Part shown: in pieces, positions 11,956 to 21,300 of the stretch
How positions within the stretch are numbered: the stretch's first letter is position 1
Layout of the letters: each line of letters starts with the position of its first letter
Source of the DNA: a virus
Reading direction: 5' to 3' (one strand)
DNA: 23,180 nucleotides
Virus record (IMG/VR): IMGVR_UViG_3300048837_002274
Coordinates: 1 to 23,180 of that record
Made by a program: the position numbers and the translations under genes
The notes under the pieces: generated by a model
Told to the model about the DNA's origin: nothing
Database searches by the model: none
Seen by the model: only the letters and a program-made list of their open reading frames with translations

Positions 11956-13235
11956 GCCGCCGGATTCCGAAGCGGGTGCTCGCGCACGTGCTCGATGCGC
12001 CGTGGGCCATCACCGAGGACGGGCTCACGACCATCCTCGAAATCGTGCACCGGGAGAACCTCGATCCGGAGGCGGTCGCGGCGCAGTTGGGGCGGCCGCT
12101 CGACAACACCCGCGACGTCACCGTACGCGATGGCGTCGCCACGATCCCTGTGGTGGGGCCGATGTTCCGCCGCGCGGACTTCTTCACCGAGATCAGCGGT
12201 GCGACGACCTACGAGGAAATCGCGACGGACGTCACCGCTGCCCTCGCTGACCCCAAGGTGCACGCGATCCTGCTGGCGATCGACTCGCCTGGCGGGGAGG
12301 TGACTGGGACGTCGGAGCTCGCGCAGCTGATCCGCGCCGCGCACGCGAAGAAGCCGGTCACCGCCCACGTGGAGGGCTTCGGCGCATCTGCCGCCTACTG
12401 GCTCGCGGCAGCGGCGGGTGAGGTGGTCACAGGAGACACCGGCATCCTCGGCTCAATCGGTGTGCGGACGACGATCACCGATCGCCGCGAGGCCGAAGCC
12501 GCCCGGGGCACGAAGCGCTACGAAATCGTCTCGAGCCAGAGCCCGGCCAAGGCCTCAGACCCGGCGACGGAAGATGGGCGTGCGCGCATTCAGGCGACGC
12601 TCGATGCCCTTGCGGGGGTGTTCATCGCAGAGGTCGCTCGCTATCGCGGTGTCACGGAGGAGACGGTGCTCGCCCAGTTCGGGCAGGGCGATGTCTTCGT
12701 CGGCGCCGATGCCGTCACCGCTGGCCTCGCCGATCGCGTGGCCAGCTACGAAGTCGTGCACGCGCAGCTCGCGGCACGCACCCCTGCCTCGCCCCGCTCC
12801 GGGCGCGCGGCCGCATCCCACTCTCAGGAGACGGATATGCCTGGCTCTGACGCCACGCTCCTCACCGAGGCGACTGCCGAGCAGATCGTCGCGGCCCACC
12901 CGTCGCTCGCAACCGCGCTGCGCGCGGAAGGCGCCACCGCCGAGCGCGAGCGCATCACCCGCATTCTCGCGGTCCCATCGGCGGGACACGCGGACCTCGT
13001 CACCGAGGCGATCGCCGACGCGAACGCCACCGCCGGCACGGTCGCCGAGAAGATCCTCGCCAGCGAGGCCACGACGCGGCAGGCCGTGCTCGATGCGGCC
13101 GCCAAGGCCGAAGCGGGGATCAAGACCACGGCTGCCCCGTCCGCTGGTGGTGGCGACGACACGCCGACGCCCCGCGCTGCCGGGCGCGCCATGGCTGCCC
13201 GCTACCACTCCCTTTCCACTCCCACCCGGAGCTGA
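11952..13235 (+). CDS. S49-family prohead protease/scaffold (lambda gpC-like)
   Basis: A 427-residue protein fusing an N-terminal S49 (SppA/gpC) protease to a C-terminal scaffold-like region. The protease core includes LAIDSPGGEVTG (residues 108-119), the probable nucleophile S146 in GFGASAAYW, and a likely catalytic Lys at about K200. Their spacing of ~54 residues is close to that in lambda gpC. Residues ~296-427 are Ala/Glu/Thr-rich and helical, as in scaffolds, and an internal start at 12837 can make this part alone. It would process or clear scaffold during head assembly. The start at 11952 (ATGA with the portal stop) is much better supported than an upstream ATG at 11571, which would lie inside the portal. 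Confidence 0.9.
   Translation: MSRRIPKRVLAHVLDAPWAITEDGLTTILEIVHRENLDPEAVAAQLGRPLDNTRDVTVRDGVATIPVVGPMFRRADFFTEISGATTYEEIATDVTAALADPKVHAILLAIDSPGGEVTGTSELAQLIRAAHAKKPVTAHVEGFGASAAYWLAAAAGEVVTGDTGILGSIGVRTTITDRREAEAARGTKRYEIVSSQSPAKASDPATEDGRARIQATLDALAGVFIAEVARYRGVTEETVLAQFGQGDVFVGADAVTAGLADRVASYEVVHAQLAARTPASPRSGRAAASHSQETDMPGSDATLLTEATAEQIVAAHPSLATALRAEGATAERERITRILAVPSAGHADLVTEAIADANATAGTVAEKILASEATTRQAVLDAAAKAEAGIKTTAAPSAGGGDDTPTPRAAGRAMAARYHSLSTPTRS
12826..12839 (+). promoter_or_regulatory. Internal ribosome-binding site and start for nested scaffold
   Basis: AGGAG at 12826-12830, a 6-nt spacer and ATG at 12837, in the protease frame. This is an ideal initiation site inside a coding sequence. 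It sits at the junction between the protease domain and the scaffold-like tail, as with lambda Nu3 within C. Confidence 0.65.
12837..13235 (+). CDS. Nested scaffolding protein (Nu3-like), in-frame within the protease gene
   Basis: The proposed product of the internal start is a 132-residue protein identical to the C-terminus of the S49 gene. Its composition is scaffold-like: Ala, Thr and Glu rich, no Cys or Trp, helices such as TAEQIVAAHPSLATALRAEG and TVAEKILASEATTRQAVLDAAAKAEAG, and a Pro/Gly/Thr-rich linker before a basic C-terminus. The lambda precedent is Nu3, translated from within C in the same frame. The evidence here is the strong ribosome-binding site, the domain boundary and the gene order. 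The major capsid gene lies two genes downstream. Confidence 0.6.
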   Translation: MPGSDATLLTEATAEQIVAAHPSLATALRAEGATAERERITRILAVPSAGHADLVTEAIADANATAGTVAEKILASEATTRQAVLDAAAKAEAGIKTTAAPSAGGGDDTPTPRAAGRAMAARYHSLSTPTRS

Positions 13236-13238
13236 CGC

Positions 13239-13607
13239 ATGCCCGCCTCCTTTGGCAGCACTTCCTTCTCGCCGGACCGGCTGATCGCGGGGGACACGCC
13301 GATCGTGACCCGCGCGGTCACCCTGGTCTCCGGCCAGAACCTCACCCGCGGGGCGGTGCTCGGAAAGATCACCACCGGCGGGAAGTACACCCTGTCCCTG
13401 TCGGCCAGTTCCGACGGCTCGCAGACCCCGGACCTGATCCTGGCGGAGGACTGCAACGCCTCCGGCGGCGACAAGGTCGCGCTCGCCTACGTCACCGGTG
13501 AGTTCAACCAGAGCGCGCTCACCATCGGCACGGCGCACACCGCGGACTCGATCCGCGAGGGGCTCCGCGTCAAGGGCATCCACCTCATTCCCGTCACGGG
13601 GGCCTAG
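13239..13607 (+). CDS. Head decoration protein (lambda gpD-like)
   Basis: A 122-residue protein, slightly longer than lambda gpD (110), lying between scaffold and capsid genes as in lambda. It is beta-rich, with a TRAVTLVSGQNLTRGAVLGKI motif that matches the family's usual beta-tongue and hairpin region, and later DLILAEDCNASGGDKVALAYVTG. These proteins form trimers on the outside of the expanded capsid and stabilise it against DNA pressure. The start at 13239 lies just after the protease stop, with GGAG upstream. The last residues (IHLIPVTGA) are hydrophobic, as in the family. Confidence 0.85.
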   Translation: MPASFGSTSFSPDRLIAGDTPIVTRAVTLVSGQNLTRGAVLGKITTGGKYTLSLSASSDGSQTPDLILAEDCNASGGDKVALAYVTGEFNQSALTIGTAHTADSIREGLRVKGIHLIPVTGA

Positions 13608-13610
13608 ACC

Positions 13611-14633
13611 ATGCCGGACATGTTCAGCACTGACGCGATGCTCGGCGTGGTCGAGGACCTCAAGGTCCCCGGCAACTCGCTGTTGCAGACCTTCTTCCCC
13701 GAGCAGGTGGTGGAGGAGTCGGAAGAGATTCACTTCGACGTCGACGACAAGCGGCGTCGGGTCGCCCCCTTCGTCTCTCCCCTCGTGGGCGGCAAGGTCG
13801 TGGCGGGACGCGGCCAGACCGTGAAGACCTTCACGCCCGCGTACATCAAGGACAAGCGGGTCTACGACCCGAACCGAGCCTTCAAGCGCGCGCTTGGCGA
13901 GAGTGTGGGTGGTACCCAGCTCAGCGCCTCGCAGCGCATGGAGATGCTCCTGGTGCAGGACCTGGCGGACCAGCTCGACATGGCCCGTCGCCGGATGGAG
14001 TTGATGGCCCTCGAGGCTCTCAGCACCGGCGCCGTCACCGTCTCGGGTGAGCTCTACCCAACGACCGTCGTGAGCTTCGGGCGGCACGCGGACCTCTCAC
14101 CGACGGCGCTCACCTCCACGGCCCGCTGGGGCCAGTCGGCGGCCGCGCCGCTGACGAACCTCCGCACGTGGGCGGGGCTCACGCAGCAGAAGAGCGGCGT
14201 CTATTGCCGTGACGTGATCATGGATCCGGAGACGCTGGAAGCATTCTCCAACGACCCGAAGGTCGAGAAGAAGCTCGATCAGCGGCACGTCGACAACGTG
14301 GGCCTGAACGTGGACCAGTCTGACGATGAGGGCCTGGCCTACATCGGCACGATCAACGGCTTCCGCATCTGGTGCTACTCTGGCTGGTACGTGAACGACG
14401 CCGATGCCGAGGTCACCATGCTGCCGCAGGGACGGGTGATCCTGACGTCCCGGCGGGTGGACGGCATCCAGGCGCATGGCGCCATCAAGGACCATGACAG
14501 CCTCGCGGCGGTGCCGTACTTCCCGAAGTCGTGGACGGAGAACGACCCGTCCGTGCGCTTCCTCCTGATGCAGTCGGCGCCGCTCGTCGTGCCGACCCGC
14601 GTCAACGCCTGCCTGGGCGTGAACGTCCTCTGA
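13611..14633 (+). CDS. Major capsid protein (lambda gpE-like)
   Basis: A 340-residue protein, the same length class as lambda gpE (341). Family features are FSTDAMLGVVE at the start, PGNSLLQTFFPEQ at residues ~20-35, the HFDVDDKRRRVAPFVSP segment, KTFTPAYIKDKRVYDP near residues 75-90 and a C-terminal ESAPLVVPTRVN-like end (QSAPLVVPTRVNACLG). It adopts the HK97 fold and builds the icosahedral shell. The start lies three bases after the decoration gene stop. Its own stop overlaps the next ATG by one base (TGATG), so expression of the next gene is probably coupled and weaker. Confidence 0.92.
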   Translation: MPDMFSTDAMLGVVEDLKVPGNSLLQTFFPEQVVEESEEIHFDVDDKRRRVAPFVSPLVGGKVVAGRGQTVKTFTPAYIKDKRVYDPNRAFKRALGESVGGTQLSASQRMEMLLVQDLADQLDMARRRMELMALEALSTGAVTVSGELYPTTVVSFGRHADLSPTALTSTARWGQSAAAPLTNLRTWAGLTQQKSGVYCRDVIMDPETLEAFSNDPKVEKKLDQRHVDNVGLNVDQSDDEGLAYIGTINGFRIWCYSGWYVNDADAEVTMLPQGRVILTSRRVDGIQAHGAIKDHDSLAAVPYFPKSWTENDPSVRFLLMQSAPLVVPTRVNACLGVNVL

Positions 14634-15049
14634 TGTTCGCAGCGGACGCGGCGTTCGTGTTCGAGGATCTCTGCCAGCAGGGACTCCTCACGACCGTTCA
14701 GGTCGAGCGGACGGTGGCCACCGGGCGTAATGCCCGGGGTCACCGCACCGGGACACGGGCGCCCGTTGGCACCCCCGTGGGTGTCTACATCGCCTCGGGG
14801 TCCAGTACGCTGCTGGCCGGCGTGCAGGATGGGTTGCTCCAGACGGGGTTGCGTGGTGTCGGAGAGCGTGGGACGAACCGACTCACGGCCATTGCGCAGC
14901 CCGGCACGTTGGTGCTGATCGACGACGAGCTCGTGGCCCTCGATGGTCCGCGCTCCGGCTCACGCTATCGAGTCATTGATGAGCCGGAGGGTCAGGGCTC
15001 CGCCTCACCCGTCTTCCTGGTGCTCGAGCGCATGCGGGAGGATGCGTGA
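14633..15049 (+). CDS. Putative neck/head-closure protein
   Basis: A 138-residue protein immediately after the capsid gene, in the position of lambda gpFI/FII or other siphovirus neck genes. It is mostly beta-rich after residue 45 (VGVYIASGSSTLLAG, then TLVLIDDELVALDG and RYRVIDEPEG), consistent with a small barrel of the head-closure type. This assignment rests on gene order and predicted strand content, as I see no specific family motif. The start at 14633 shares a base with the preceding stop, and in-frame 14531 would lie inside the capsid gene. It overlaps the following GTG by four bases. Confidence 0.6.
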   Translation: MFAADAAFVFEDLCQQGLLTTVQVERTVATGRNARGHRTGTRAPVGTPVGVYIASGSSTLLAGVQDGLLQTGLRGVGERGTNRLTAIAQPGTLVLIDDELVALDGPRSGSRYRVIDEPEGQGSASPVFLVLERMREDA

Positions 15050-15630
15050 AACTCAACGTTGCAGTGCGAGGGTTGACTGCCACGCTCTCCGCGCTGAAGG
15101 CATACGACGAGGAGATGCAAGCCGCCCTCGATGCAGGGACCAAGAGCGCTGCGACAGCGATCCGCAATGCGACCCAGGCCGAACTTCGGACCGCGGGGAC
15201 CGGGCGCGAGTATCGGTCACGCCGGGGGCGCACGACGCGGCGTTTGGAAGCGGATATCGCGCGTCTCTCTGGTCTGGTGGACAGTGGGCAGAGCAGTCAG
15301 CGTGCGGACCTCTCCGCTGCACAACTCCGCCTACAGCGCGCCATCAAGAAGCGGGGAAAGCGCCCGGGTGATCTGCACCGCGCCGCGGAGGTTGGCCGAG
15401 CTCCAGCGCCGGACGTTGGGCTTCTTCCACAAGCCGTAAAGGCCGGCAAGCGCGAGGGCGCCTACCGGGTAGGTGTCGGTGGCGAGTGGGCGGGCTGGGA
15501 AGCCCTCCACGAGGGGCTCGGTCGCCTTACCGGACGCCGTCCATTCCTCGAGCTCGGTATCGCGCGCATGCGCTCGCGGCTCGCGGGTATCTGGACGCGT
15601 GCCGTGCAGGCGAGAAAGGGTCCCGCGTGA
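15046..15630 (+). CDS. Tail completion protein (HK97 gp10 / gpZ-like)
   Basis: A 194-residue protein from GTG 15046 with the usual features of HK97-gp10/minor-tail-Z-type proteins: a long N-terminal helix (LTATLSALKAYDEEMQAALDAG), an arginine-rich loop (REYRSRRGRTTRR) and the C-terminal RRPFLELGIARMRSRL motif typical of this group. It probably connects the tail terminator to the neck, completing the head-tail interface. The four-base GTGA overlaps at both ends fit co-expression with its neighbours. The middle (about 95-125) is a longer helical, basic insertion than I expect for the family. Confidence 0.75.
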   Translation: MKLNVAVRGLTATLSALKAYDEEMQAALDAGTKSAATAIRNATQAELRTAGTGREYRSRRGRTTRRLEADIARLSGLVDSGQSSQRADLSAAQLRLQRAIKKRGKRPGDLHRAAEVGRAPAPDVGLLPQAVKAGKREGAYRVGVGGEWAGWEALHEGLGRLTGRRPFLELGIARMRSRLAGIWTRAVQARKGPA

Positions 15631-16061
15631 GCGACGCCACCGGTACGCTGACTGAAGCGATCCTCGAGATCCTCAATGCCAACACGGCGATCCGGACCGC
15701 GTGCGGCCGCACGACGCAGTGCGCGATCGCGTGGGGCGATCTCGACCTCGATGCCGATCCACTCCCGATCCTCTGTGTGGAGGATGTCAGCGAGGGCGAC
15801 AGCTTCCTCGAGGACAGCCGCAGCGTGGCGTTCGTGATTGCGGCGTTCGCGGCTGGGCCTGAGGCTGACGCCATCACCGGCGCCCTCCTGGGCCTCGTCG
15901 AGGCCGCGCTCACCACCCCGGCATTCACCGCCCTGGATCTCGACGCGGGCGTGGATCCCACCAGCCAACCCTTTCCCCGCGATCGCGTGCTGGTGCGCGA
16001 TGTCGCCATTCCTGACCTGGTCCAGCGCACCATCGCGCCGGCCTTCCTGATCACTCCGTGA
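15627..16061 (+). CDS. Tail terminator-like protein
   Basis: A 144-residue acidic protein from GTG 15627, between the tail completion and major tail genes. This is where gpU-type tail terminators usually lie. It has an N-terminal helix (TGTLTEAILEILNANTAIRTAC), a beta-rich middle (LPILCVEDVSE, then VAFVIAAFAAG) and a helix (ADAITGALLGLVEAAL). The pattern of helix plus beta sheet with a split helix is compatible with the terminator fold, though no motif is diagnostic. It would cap the tail tube once the tape-measure length is reached. An in-frame ATG at 15486 is rejected because it lies inside the previous gene. Confidence 0.65.
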   Translation: MSDATGTLTEAILEILNANTAIRTACGRTTQCAIAWGDLDLDADPLPILCVEDVSEGDSFLEDSRSVAFVIAAFAAGPEADAITGALLGLVEAALTTPAFTALDLDAGVDPTSQPFPRDRVLVRDVAIPDLVQRTIAPAFLITP

Positions 16062-16074
16062 CCCGAGGCACCCC

Positions 16075-17532
16075 ATGGCGCTCAACAGCCTGAAGAACAA
16101 GATCCTGAGCCGGCCCGTGGCCGCCTATCTCCTCCAGGACAAGTCGGCGACACCGGCGAGCACCACGCTGGCCAATGCGGCCGCGATCGGCGCCACGACC
16201 GTCACGCTCACCTCTGGCACCGGCTTCACCACGGGTAAGCCGTTCCGGATCGGCGCCGGAGAGTTCACCGAGCCCTGCCAGGTCGCGTCCGTCGCCGGGG
16301 CGGTGGTGACGCTGGCGCGCCCACTGCGTCAGGCCCACGAGGCGCTGGAGCCGGTCATCGAGTACACCGCGTACGACCTGGGTGCCCTCGGCGGCGCGGC
16401 GGGTCTGCAGTTCAATGGCGAGTCCACCGACTTCGAGGTCGAGACCAGTCGCCTGGCCTTCGCCACGCTGAATGGCTTCATCGACATCGGTGCGTTCTGC
16501 ACCATGGTCGGGGTGACGCCGGCGAACTTCGCCGTCGGGCTTGGCATCCCGATGGGCAAGGTGCGCGGGGCTTCGAGCCTCGCGGATCCACTTGAGCTCA
16601 CGACGGACGGGAGCGAAATCGGCTCCGCCGTGAACCAGTCGGTCATTGTGCACGGTGTGAAGAACGACGGCACGCCGGTCGTGGTCGAATGCTGGGGCGC
16701 GGAGAACGACTACACCGGCTTCCAGGTCGCCTTTGCCCGTGGTCAGGCGGTGACCATTCCGGCCCGCTGGCTCGGGGGCTTCGGGCTGTACGACGAGAAC
16801 GCCCCGTTCTGGGTGGGTGACACCGCGATGCGTCCGAGCAAGGGCGACCTGCTCGACGGGATCCGGGAGATCGGCATCTGGATCCCGGCGACCACGGGAC
16901 CGCTGTCGACCACGCTCTCCTCGAGCGCCGCGGCGGATCAGAAGAACATCGCCATGACCTCCTCGACCAACCTCACCGCGCAGGACTGGGTGAAGATCGG
17001 CACGGGCGATCGCGCCGAGTACCATCGCGTGCAGACCCTCGGCACGCCAAACGTACTCGCGACGCGCCTCTATCGTGCGCACGCCTCGGGCACCCCCGTG
17101 GTCCGGATGCAGAAGGTGTCACTCGGCGCCATCGTGAAGGGCAGCACCTCCTTCTCGGTCGGCGGCAGCGTGGAGAAGATTCAGGTCGAGAACTCGCGCA
17201 CCACGCTTGGGCTCAAAGCCGGCTCCGCGACCCCGACGTTGGCGTTCCAGATTGCGCAGCTTACGGGCTCGACCTTGGCGTATGCGCTGGCGGCCGCGCA
17301 GGGCGACTTTGCCGGCGATCGGATGAACATCGGCGAGAACGTCGGCGTGGCCCCGATCGATGGGCTCTATCTCGAGGGACGCAATCAGAACCAGCAGACC
17401 GTGTTGCTCGGCCTCTGGGGGTGCTCGCAGGCGATCACCGAGCTGCTGATCTCCATGCAGAAGGCTGGCATCAACGGCCTCAACTTCAGCGTTCGTCCGG
17501 GCTCGGCGTTCACGCTCAACGTGCACGCCTGA
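16075..17532 (+). CDS. Major tail protein (tube), internally duplicated
   Basis: A 485-residue beta-rich protein in the position of the major tail protein, with a good GAGG site before the ATG. It seems to be two similar halves. Residues about 29-245 and 278-485 each begin STTL followed by an Ala/Ser-rich turn, then a small beta module (VKIG/FRIG with GAGE/GTGD), an RP-L/RLYRAH helix and an LGAL/LGAI strand. Each ends with a V/LHG or LEG plus NDGTPVVVE/NQNQQTVLL strand pair. This is a shared pattern rather than close identity. Tube subunits are commonly 150-250 residues, so each half could be one tube domain. The function is inferred from order and fold. Confidence 0.75.
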   Translation: MALNSLKNKILSRPVAAYLLQDKSATPASTTLANAAAIGATTVTLTSGTGFTTGKPFRIGAGEFTEPCQVASVAGAVVTLARPLRQAHEALEPVIEYTAYDLGALGGAAGLQFNGESTDFEVETSRLAFATLNGFIDIGAFCTMVGVTPANFAVGLGIPMGKVRGASSLADPLELTTDGSEIGSAVNQSVIVHGVKNDGTPVVVECWGAENDYTGFQVAFARGQAVTIPARWLGGFGLYDENAPFWVGDTAMRPSKGDLLDGIREIGIWIPATTGPLSTTLSSSAAADQKNIAMTSSTNLTAQDWVKIGTGDRAEYHRVQTLGTPNVLATRLYRAHASGTPVVRMQKVSLGAIVKGSTSFSVGGSVEKIQVENSRTTLGLKAGSATPTLAFQIAQLTGSTLAYALAAAQGDFAGDRMNIGENVGVAPIDGLYLEGRNQNQQTVLLGLWGCSQAITELLISMQKAGINGLNFSVRPGSAFTLNVHA

Positions 17533-17542
17533 GCCCCGGCTG

Positions 17543-18394
17543 ATGCCGGCACGCTCGATCCCGGTGAAGCAGTTGCGGGCGGAGTGTGAGTTCTTCGCCC
17601 GCGACCTCACCCAGCTCAATGGCGGCACTCTCCCAGAGGGTGTCGCCGCGGCGCGTCCCGGCCATGCCGGCAACCCCGCCAAGGATGCCCACGGCTGGCT
17701 CGTCTACTACCGGACTCTCATCGCGGAGCACGCGCGACGAACCCACCGCACGAACGGCACCGGCGACGGCGGTGATGTCGCTGGGCTCGCGGTCCTCGCA
17801 GAGCGGCCCCTCACTCGGGCCTCAGCTGTGCCTGGCCCAAATGGGGATCAGCGTTCCCTCACGGTCTACCCGAAGAGCTTTGAGACGCTTCGTCACATGG
17901 CCATCCGGGACGCGCAGCTGAGCTACATGCTCGGCATGCAACGCGAGGTCTTCGCGCTCGCGGATGAACTCCCTTCAACGTACGGCCGGCTCACCGGGGC
18001 CATCCTCGACGAGCACCGCCTCCTGGCGTGGATCGCGATGCACGAGGGATGCGGTATGCCCTGGGAGCCCGAGGCGGCGCCACCGGAGACGCTCCCGGAG
18101 CATATCCTCGCGCTGCGGGCGGTGGAGATCCACCAAGTGCGCCAGCTGTTCGAACAGTGCAACCACCATCAACTCCACGCGGCACGCCAGCTCCTCGAGG
18201 AGGTTGGTGGGCAGAATGCCACGAGTGGGCCGGGCGCGTGGTCACGGTTCTTCGTCGGCGCCGCACAACTCCTCGGCACGACGGAACGCGTGCTGATGCG
18301 TGACCGATCGCTGCTGAGCGTGCTGTTCCATGTGCAGGTGCGTGTGGATGAGCAGCGTCGGGCGCAAAGCGCCGCCGAAACAGGCGAGGGCTGA
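17543..18394 (+). CDS. Tail assembly protein (chaperone position)
   Basis: A 283-residue protein between the major tail and tape-measure genes, the usual place for tail assembly chaperones (lambda G/GT). It is mixed, with a Gly/Thr/Asn-rich linker around residues 67-80 and a long helical second half (YMLGMQREVFALADEL, HILALRAVEIHQVRQLFEQCNHHQLHAARQLLEEV). A single frame spans the whole gap, so no second ORF is left for a −1 frameshift extension before the tape measure. A CCCAAAT heptamer at 17836 is in the right register but a shift there ends within 14 codons. The function is inferred from position. Confidence 0.6.
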   Translation: MPARSIPVKQLRAECEFFARDLTQLNGGTLPEGVAAARPGHAGNPAKDAHGWLVYYRTLIAEHARRTHRTNGTGDGGDVAGLAVLAERPLTRASAVPGPNGDQRSLTVYPKSFETLRHMAIRDAQLSYMLGMQREVFALADELPSTYGRLTGAILDEHRLLAWIAMHEGCGMPWEPEAAPPETLPEHILALRAVEIHQVRQLFEQCNHHQLHAARQLLEEVGGQNATSGPGAWSRFFVGAAQLLGTTERVLMRDRSLLSVLFHVQVRVDEQRRAQSAAETGEG

Positions 18395-18397
18395 CCG

Positions 18398-21300
18398 GTG
18401 GCGAGTCTGATCGACAAGCTCTTCGTCGAGGTCAATGCGGACCTGACCAACTTCAAGAGCGGCATGGGAGAGGTGAACAAGGACCTCGCCCGGTTCGCCG
18501 ACTTCACCAAGGGCGCGCCGGTGGTGGCTGCCGGTGCTTTTGCCAGTTCGCTGCTCCTCGTGGCGACTCAGGCACGCGCGATGGCACTCGAGGTGGATCG
18601 GAGCGTTCAACAGGCCACCCGCTCAATGCCTTCGCTCCTGGCCCGAACCAACGAGATCAAGGATGCCATCGCGGAGCTCTCCGTCGCATCAGGGCGCTCC
18701 CAGGCCAGTATCGCTGAGGCGTTCGCCAGCGCGGCCAATACCGGTGTGGAATCCTTCAGCCAGCTCAACCAGGTGGTGCGCACGGCTGTCCGGGTGGCAG
18801 ACGCCACGGGTGAGGATGTGCGAAGCATCATCGGTGGCCTCGATGCCACCCTCGACAGCTTCGGGCTGTCTGCGGCGCGGGCGGGAGAGGTCGGTGCGCG
18901 GCTCTTCGCCCTGACCCAGGGGAAACTCGGGTTCACCGAGCTCACGAAGGCGATCCAGCCTGTCGTGCCACAGCTCGACGCGCTCGGATTGTCCTTCGAG
19001 GTGGTGGTCGGGGCGATGGCGGAGCTGCTGGGTCGCAACTTCTCCCCGAAGGACGCTGCGAGGGAGCTGAAGGCGTTGGGGGATGAGGGTGAGGCGGGTG
19101 CGGCCAAGATTCGCGATCTCGCCGGCGACGTCGCTTCGACCTCGGAAGCCATCGCTGAGCTCACGCGCCAGGCCGATGCCGCGCGCGGCGCCAGTGATCG
19201 CGCCGCGGAAAACTTGCAGGCGCGCTTCGCCGCAATCCTGATTCGGTTGGGTGAGACGATTCTCCCAACAACCAACTTTCTCCTGGGCAAGACCGCCGAT
19301 CTCTTCGACCGCCTCTCAGGTGCCTACACTCCGGTTTTCGGCTCAATCGCCGAAGACTTGCCCGACACCGAGAACGCGCTTCGCGCCCGTCTGTCCGGCA
19401 TCAACGAGGCCCTCGAGGAACTGAAGCGAGGGCGCGAGGAGTACGAAGCCGAACTCGCGCGCGTCACTGCCCCGCGGAGTCTGCCGGTGCAGGTGTTCGA
19501 TCCCGGGGGAGCGATCACCAATGCCTCGAAGGCCGTAGGGATCAAGGAAGAAATCGCTGCAATTACTCAGGAGATCGAGATCCTGGAGGCGCGCGCTGAA
19601 GGCGCGCAAGCCAAGTTGGCCGATCTCATCGCCGCGCCAGATATTGAGGCTGAGGCACGGGCCCGGCGCGAGAAGGCTCGCGAGGATGAGCGGAAGGAGG
19701 CCGAGGCCAAGCGACGCCAGGCTGAGAGTCTCCGGCGTACGAGGCAAGAGGTAGAAAGCGCAGCACGCGCGCTTGAGGAGTTGGCCGAGCGAGCTGTTCG
19801 TGCTGAAGAAGCACTTGGCGACCCCTTTGTCGCGGGACTATCACGGCTCACACGAGAGCTCGAGGAGCTGCAGACACGCGCCGCGGCGGGTGGCGCAGCC
19901 GCACTCGAACAAGCGCAGGCCGATGCCAGCCGGATCCTCGATGCCTACCTCCAGGCGGCGGAACAGAGCCTCACCGAGGCCCTCGGGAAATTCACTGAGC
20001 AGACGAGTTCCGCCGCACGTGCTGAGGTCTTCAAGGCCATCAACGAGCAGGCTCGCGCGCGAGCGCAGTTCAAGGAGACGATCTCCAGCAACCTCGACAC
20101 GGATTTCGCCGACACACTGCGATACGTCCGCGAGCTGGTCGCCAAGGACCAGGAGCGCGTCACGTACCTGCAGCAGCAGGGCCGCGCGATCCGGGAAGCA
20201 GTCGATGGTACGCTCGATCTCCTGAACGCCTTCGGGTTGGTCGACGACCGTACCGCGGACATCCTCGGTAACATCGCGCAGCTCGGGTCGTCCCTGCCCG
20301 CGTTCGCGGCGTCGCTCCAGGGGAACGTGGGCATCGAGACCGCCCTCCAGACAGCCCTCCCGGTCGCTGGTGGGATCGCGCAGCTCCTCGGGGGGCTCGG
20401 CTCATTGGGTGGGCCCGGGCCGGAACTGATCGCGCTCCGAGAGGCCGTGGAACGCAACCGTGAGGCGTTGGAGGTCAACTCCCAGCGATTGGCCGAAACC
20501 TCGGGCCGTGGGCTCGGAGAGACAGGACTGAGCGGCGAGCAGATCGCAACCGGTCGGAGTCTTCGCAACTTTGACCTCTCCAGCGACGGGCCGATCGTGA
20601 TCGACTTCGGGGGAGCCCCGAATGTCACGAACATCACGAGTGAGCTCGATCGCCTTGGCATCTCGATGGAGGACCTGGAGGACCTCGCGAAAGAGCTGGG
20701 TCTGGAGTTCGTGGAGCTCACCAACGGTAACCCGCAACAGTTCCTCGAATTCCTCGACCAGGTGCAGGAGAAGCTCGGGGGATCAATCTTCGGCTCTGGG
20801 CTCGGTGGCCGGCTGGAGCAAGCCCGGGTCGGGTTCGGCTTCTCCGCCGATCCCGTCTCCGGTGGGCAGCGGGTACAGGACTTGGTTCAGGCCGCAGGCT
20901 TCGGGGATGGATTCTCCTCGCTGATCGCGAATGCCTTCGCGGGGATCGAGTGGGATCAGCTGGAGACCCCAGCTGTGCAGGAGCAGATGCGCAGCATTCT
21001 GCGCGACCTCTTCGCGCAGGTGACCAGTGCAGACTTTGATGACTTCGAGGGCCTCGGGGACTTCACGTCCTCTGAGTTCATCGGCTTCTTGGTCGAGCTG
21101 CTGGGCCTGATTCCACCCGTCGTCGAGGACGCAGCCGACGAGGTCGAGTCAGCCACCGACCGCATGAACGCGGCCTTCGGTCGGCTCGGACGTGCCTTCC
21201 GGGTCTTCGACTTCTCCACGCTCGAGCAGGCCGAGCAGTTCCTTGCCACCCTGGGCGAGTTTTCGCCGGCGCTGCAGGAGATCATCAGCCAGTTCGACCT

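Noticed and set aside
12555-14087. Long minus-strand ORF (510 codons) across protease, decoration and capsid genes
   Set aside because: It runs opposite three well-supported virion genes. Its composition (Arg/Gly/Asp/His-rich) is typical of shadow frames, and no ribosome-binding site or neighbours support it.
16051-17082. Minus-strand ORF (343 codons) across the major tail gene
   Set aside because: Antisense shadow of a high-GC gene; its composition is Arg/Gly/Asp-rich and unlike a folded domain.
17836-17842. CCCAAAT heptamer in the correct register for a −1 frameshift in the tail assembly gene
   Set aside because: A −1 shift ends within about 14 codons and would cut the protein short, unlike the usual chaperone extension. 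No downstream hairpin was obvious by eye.
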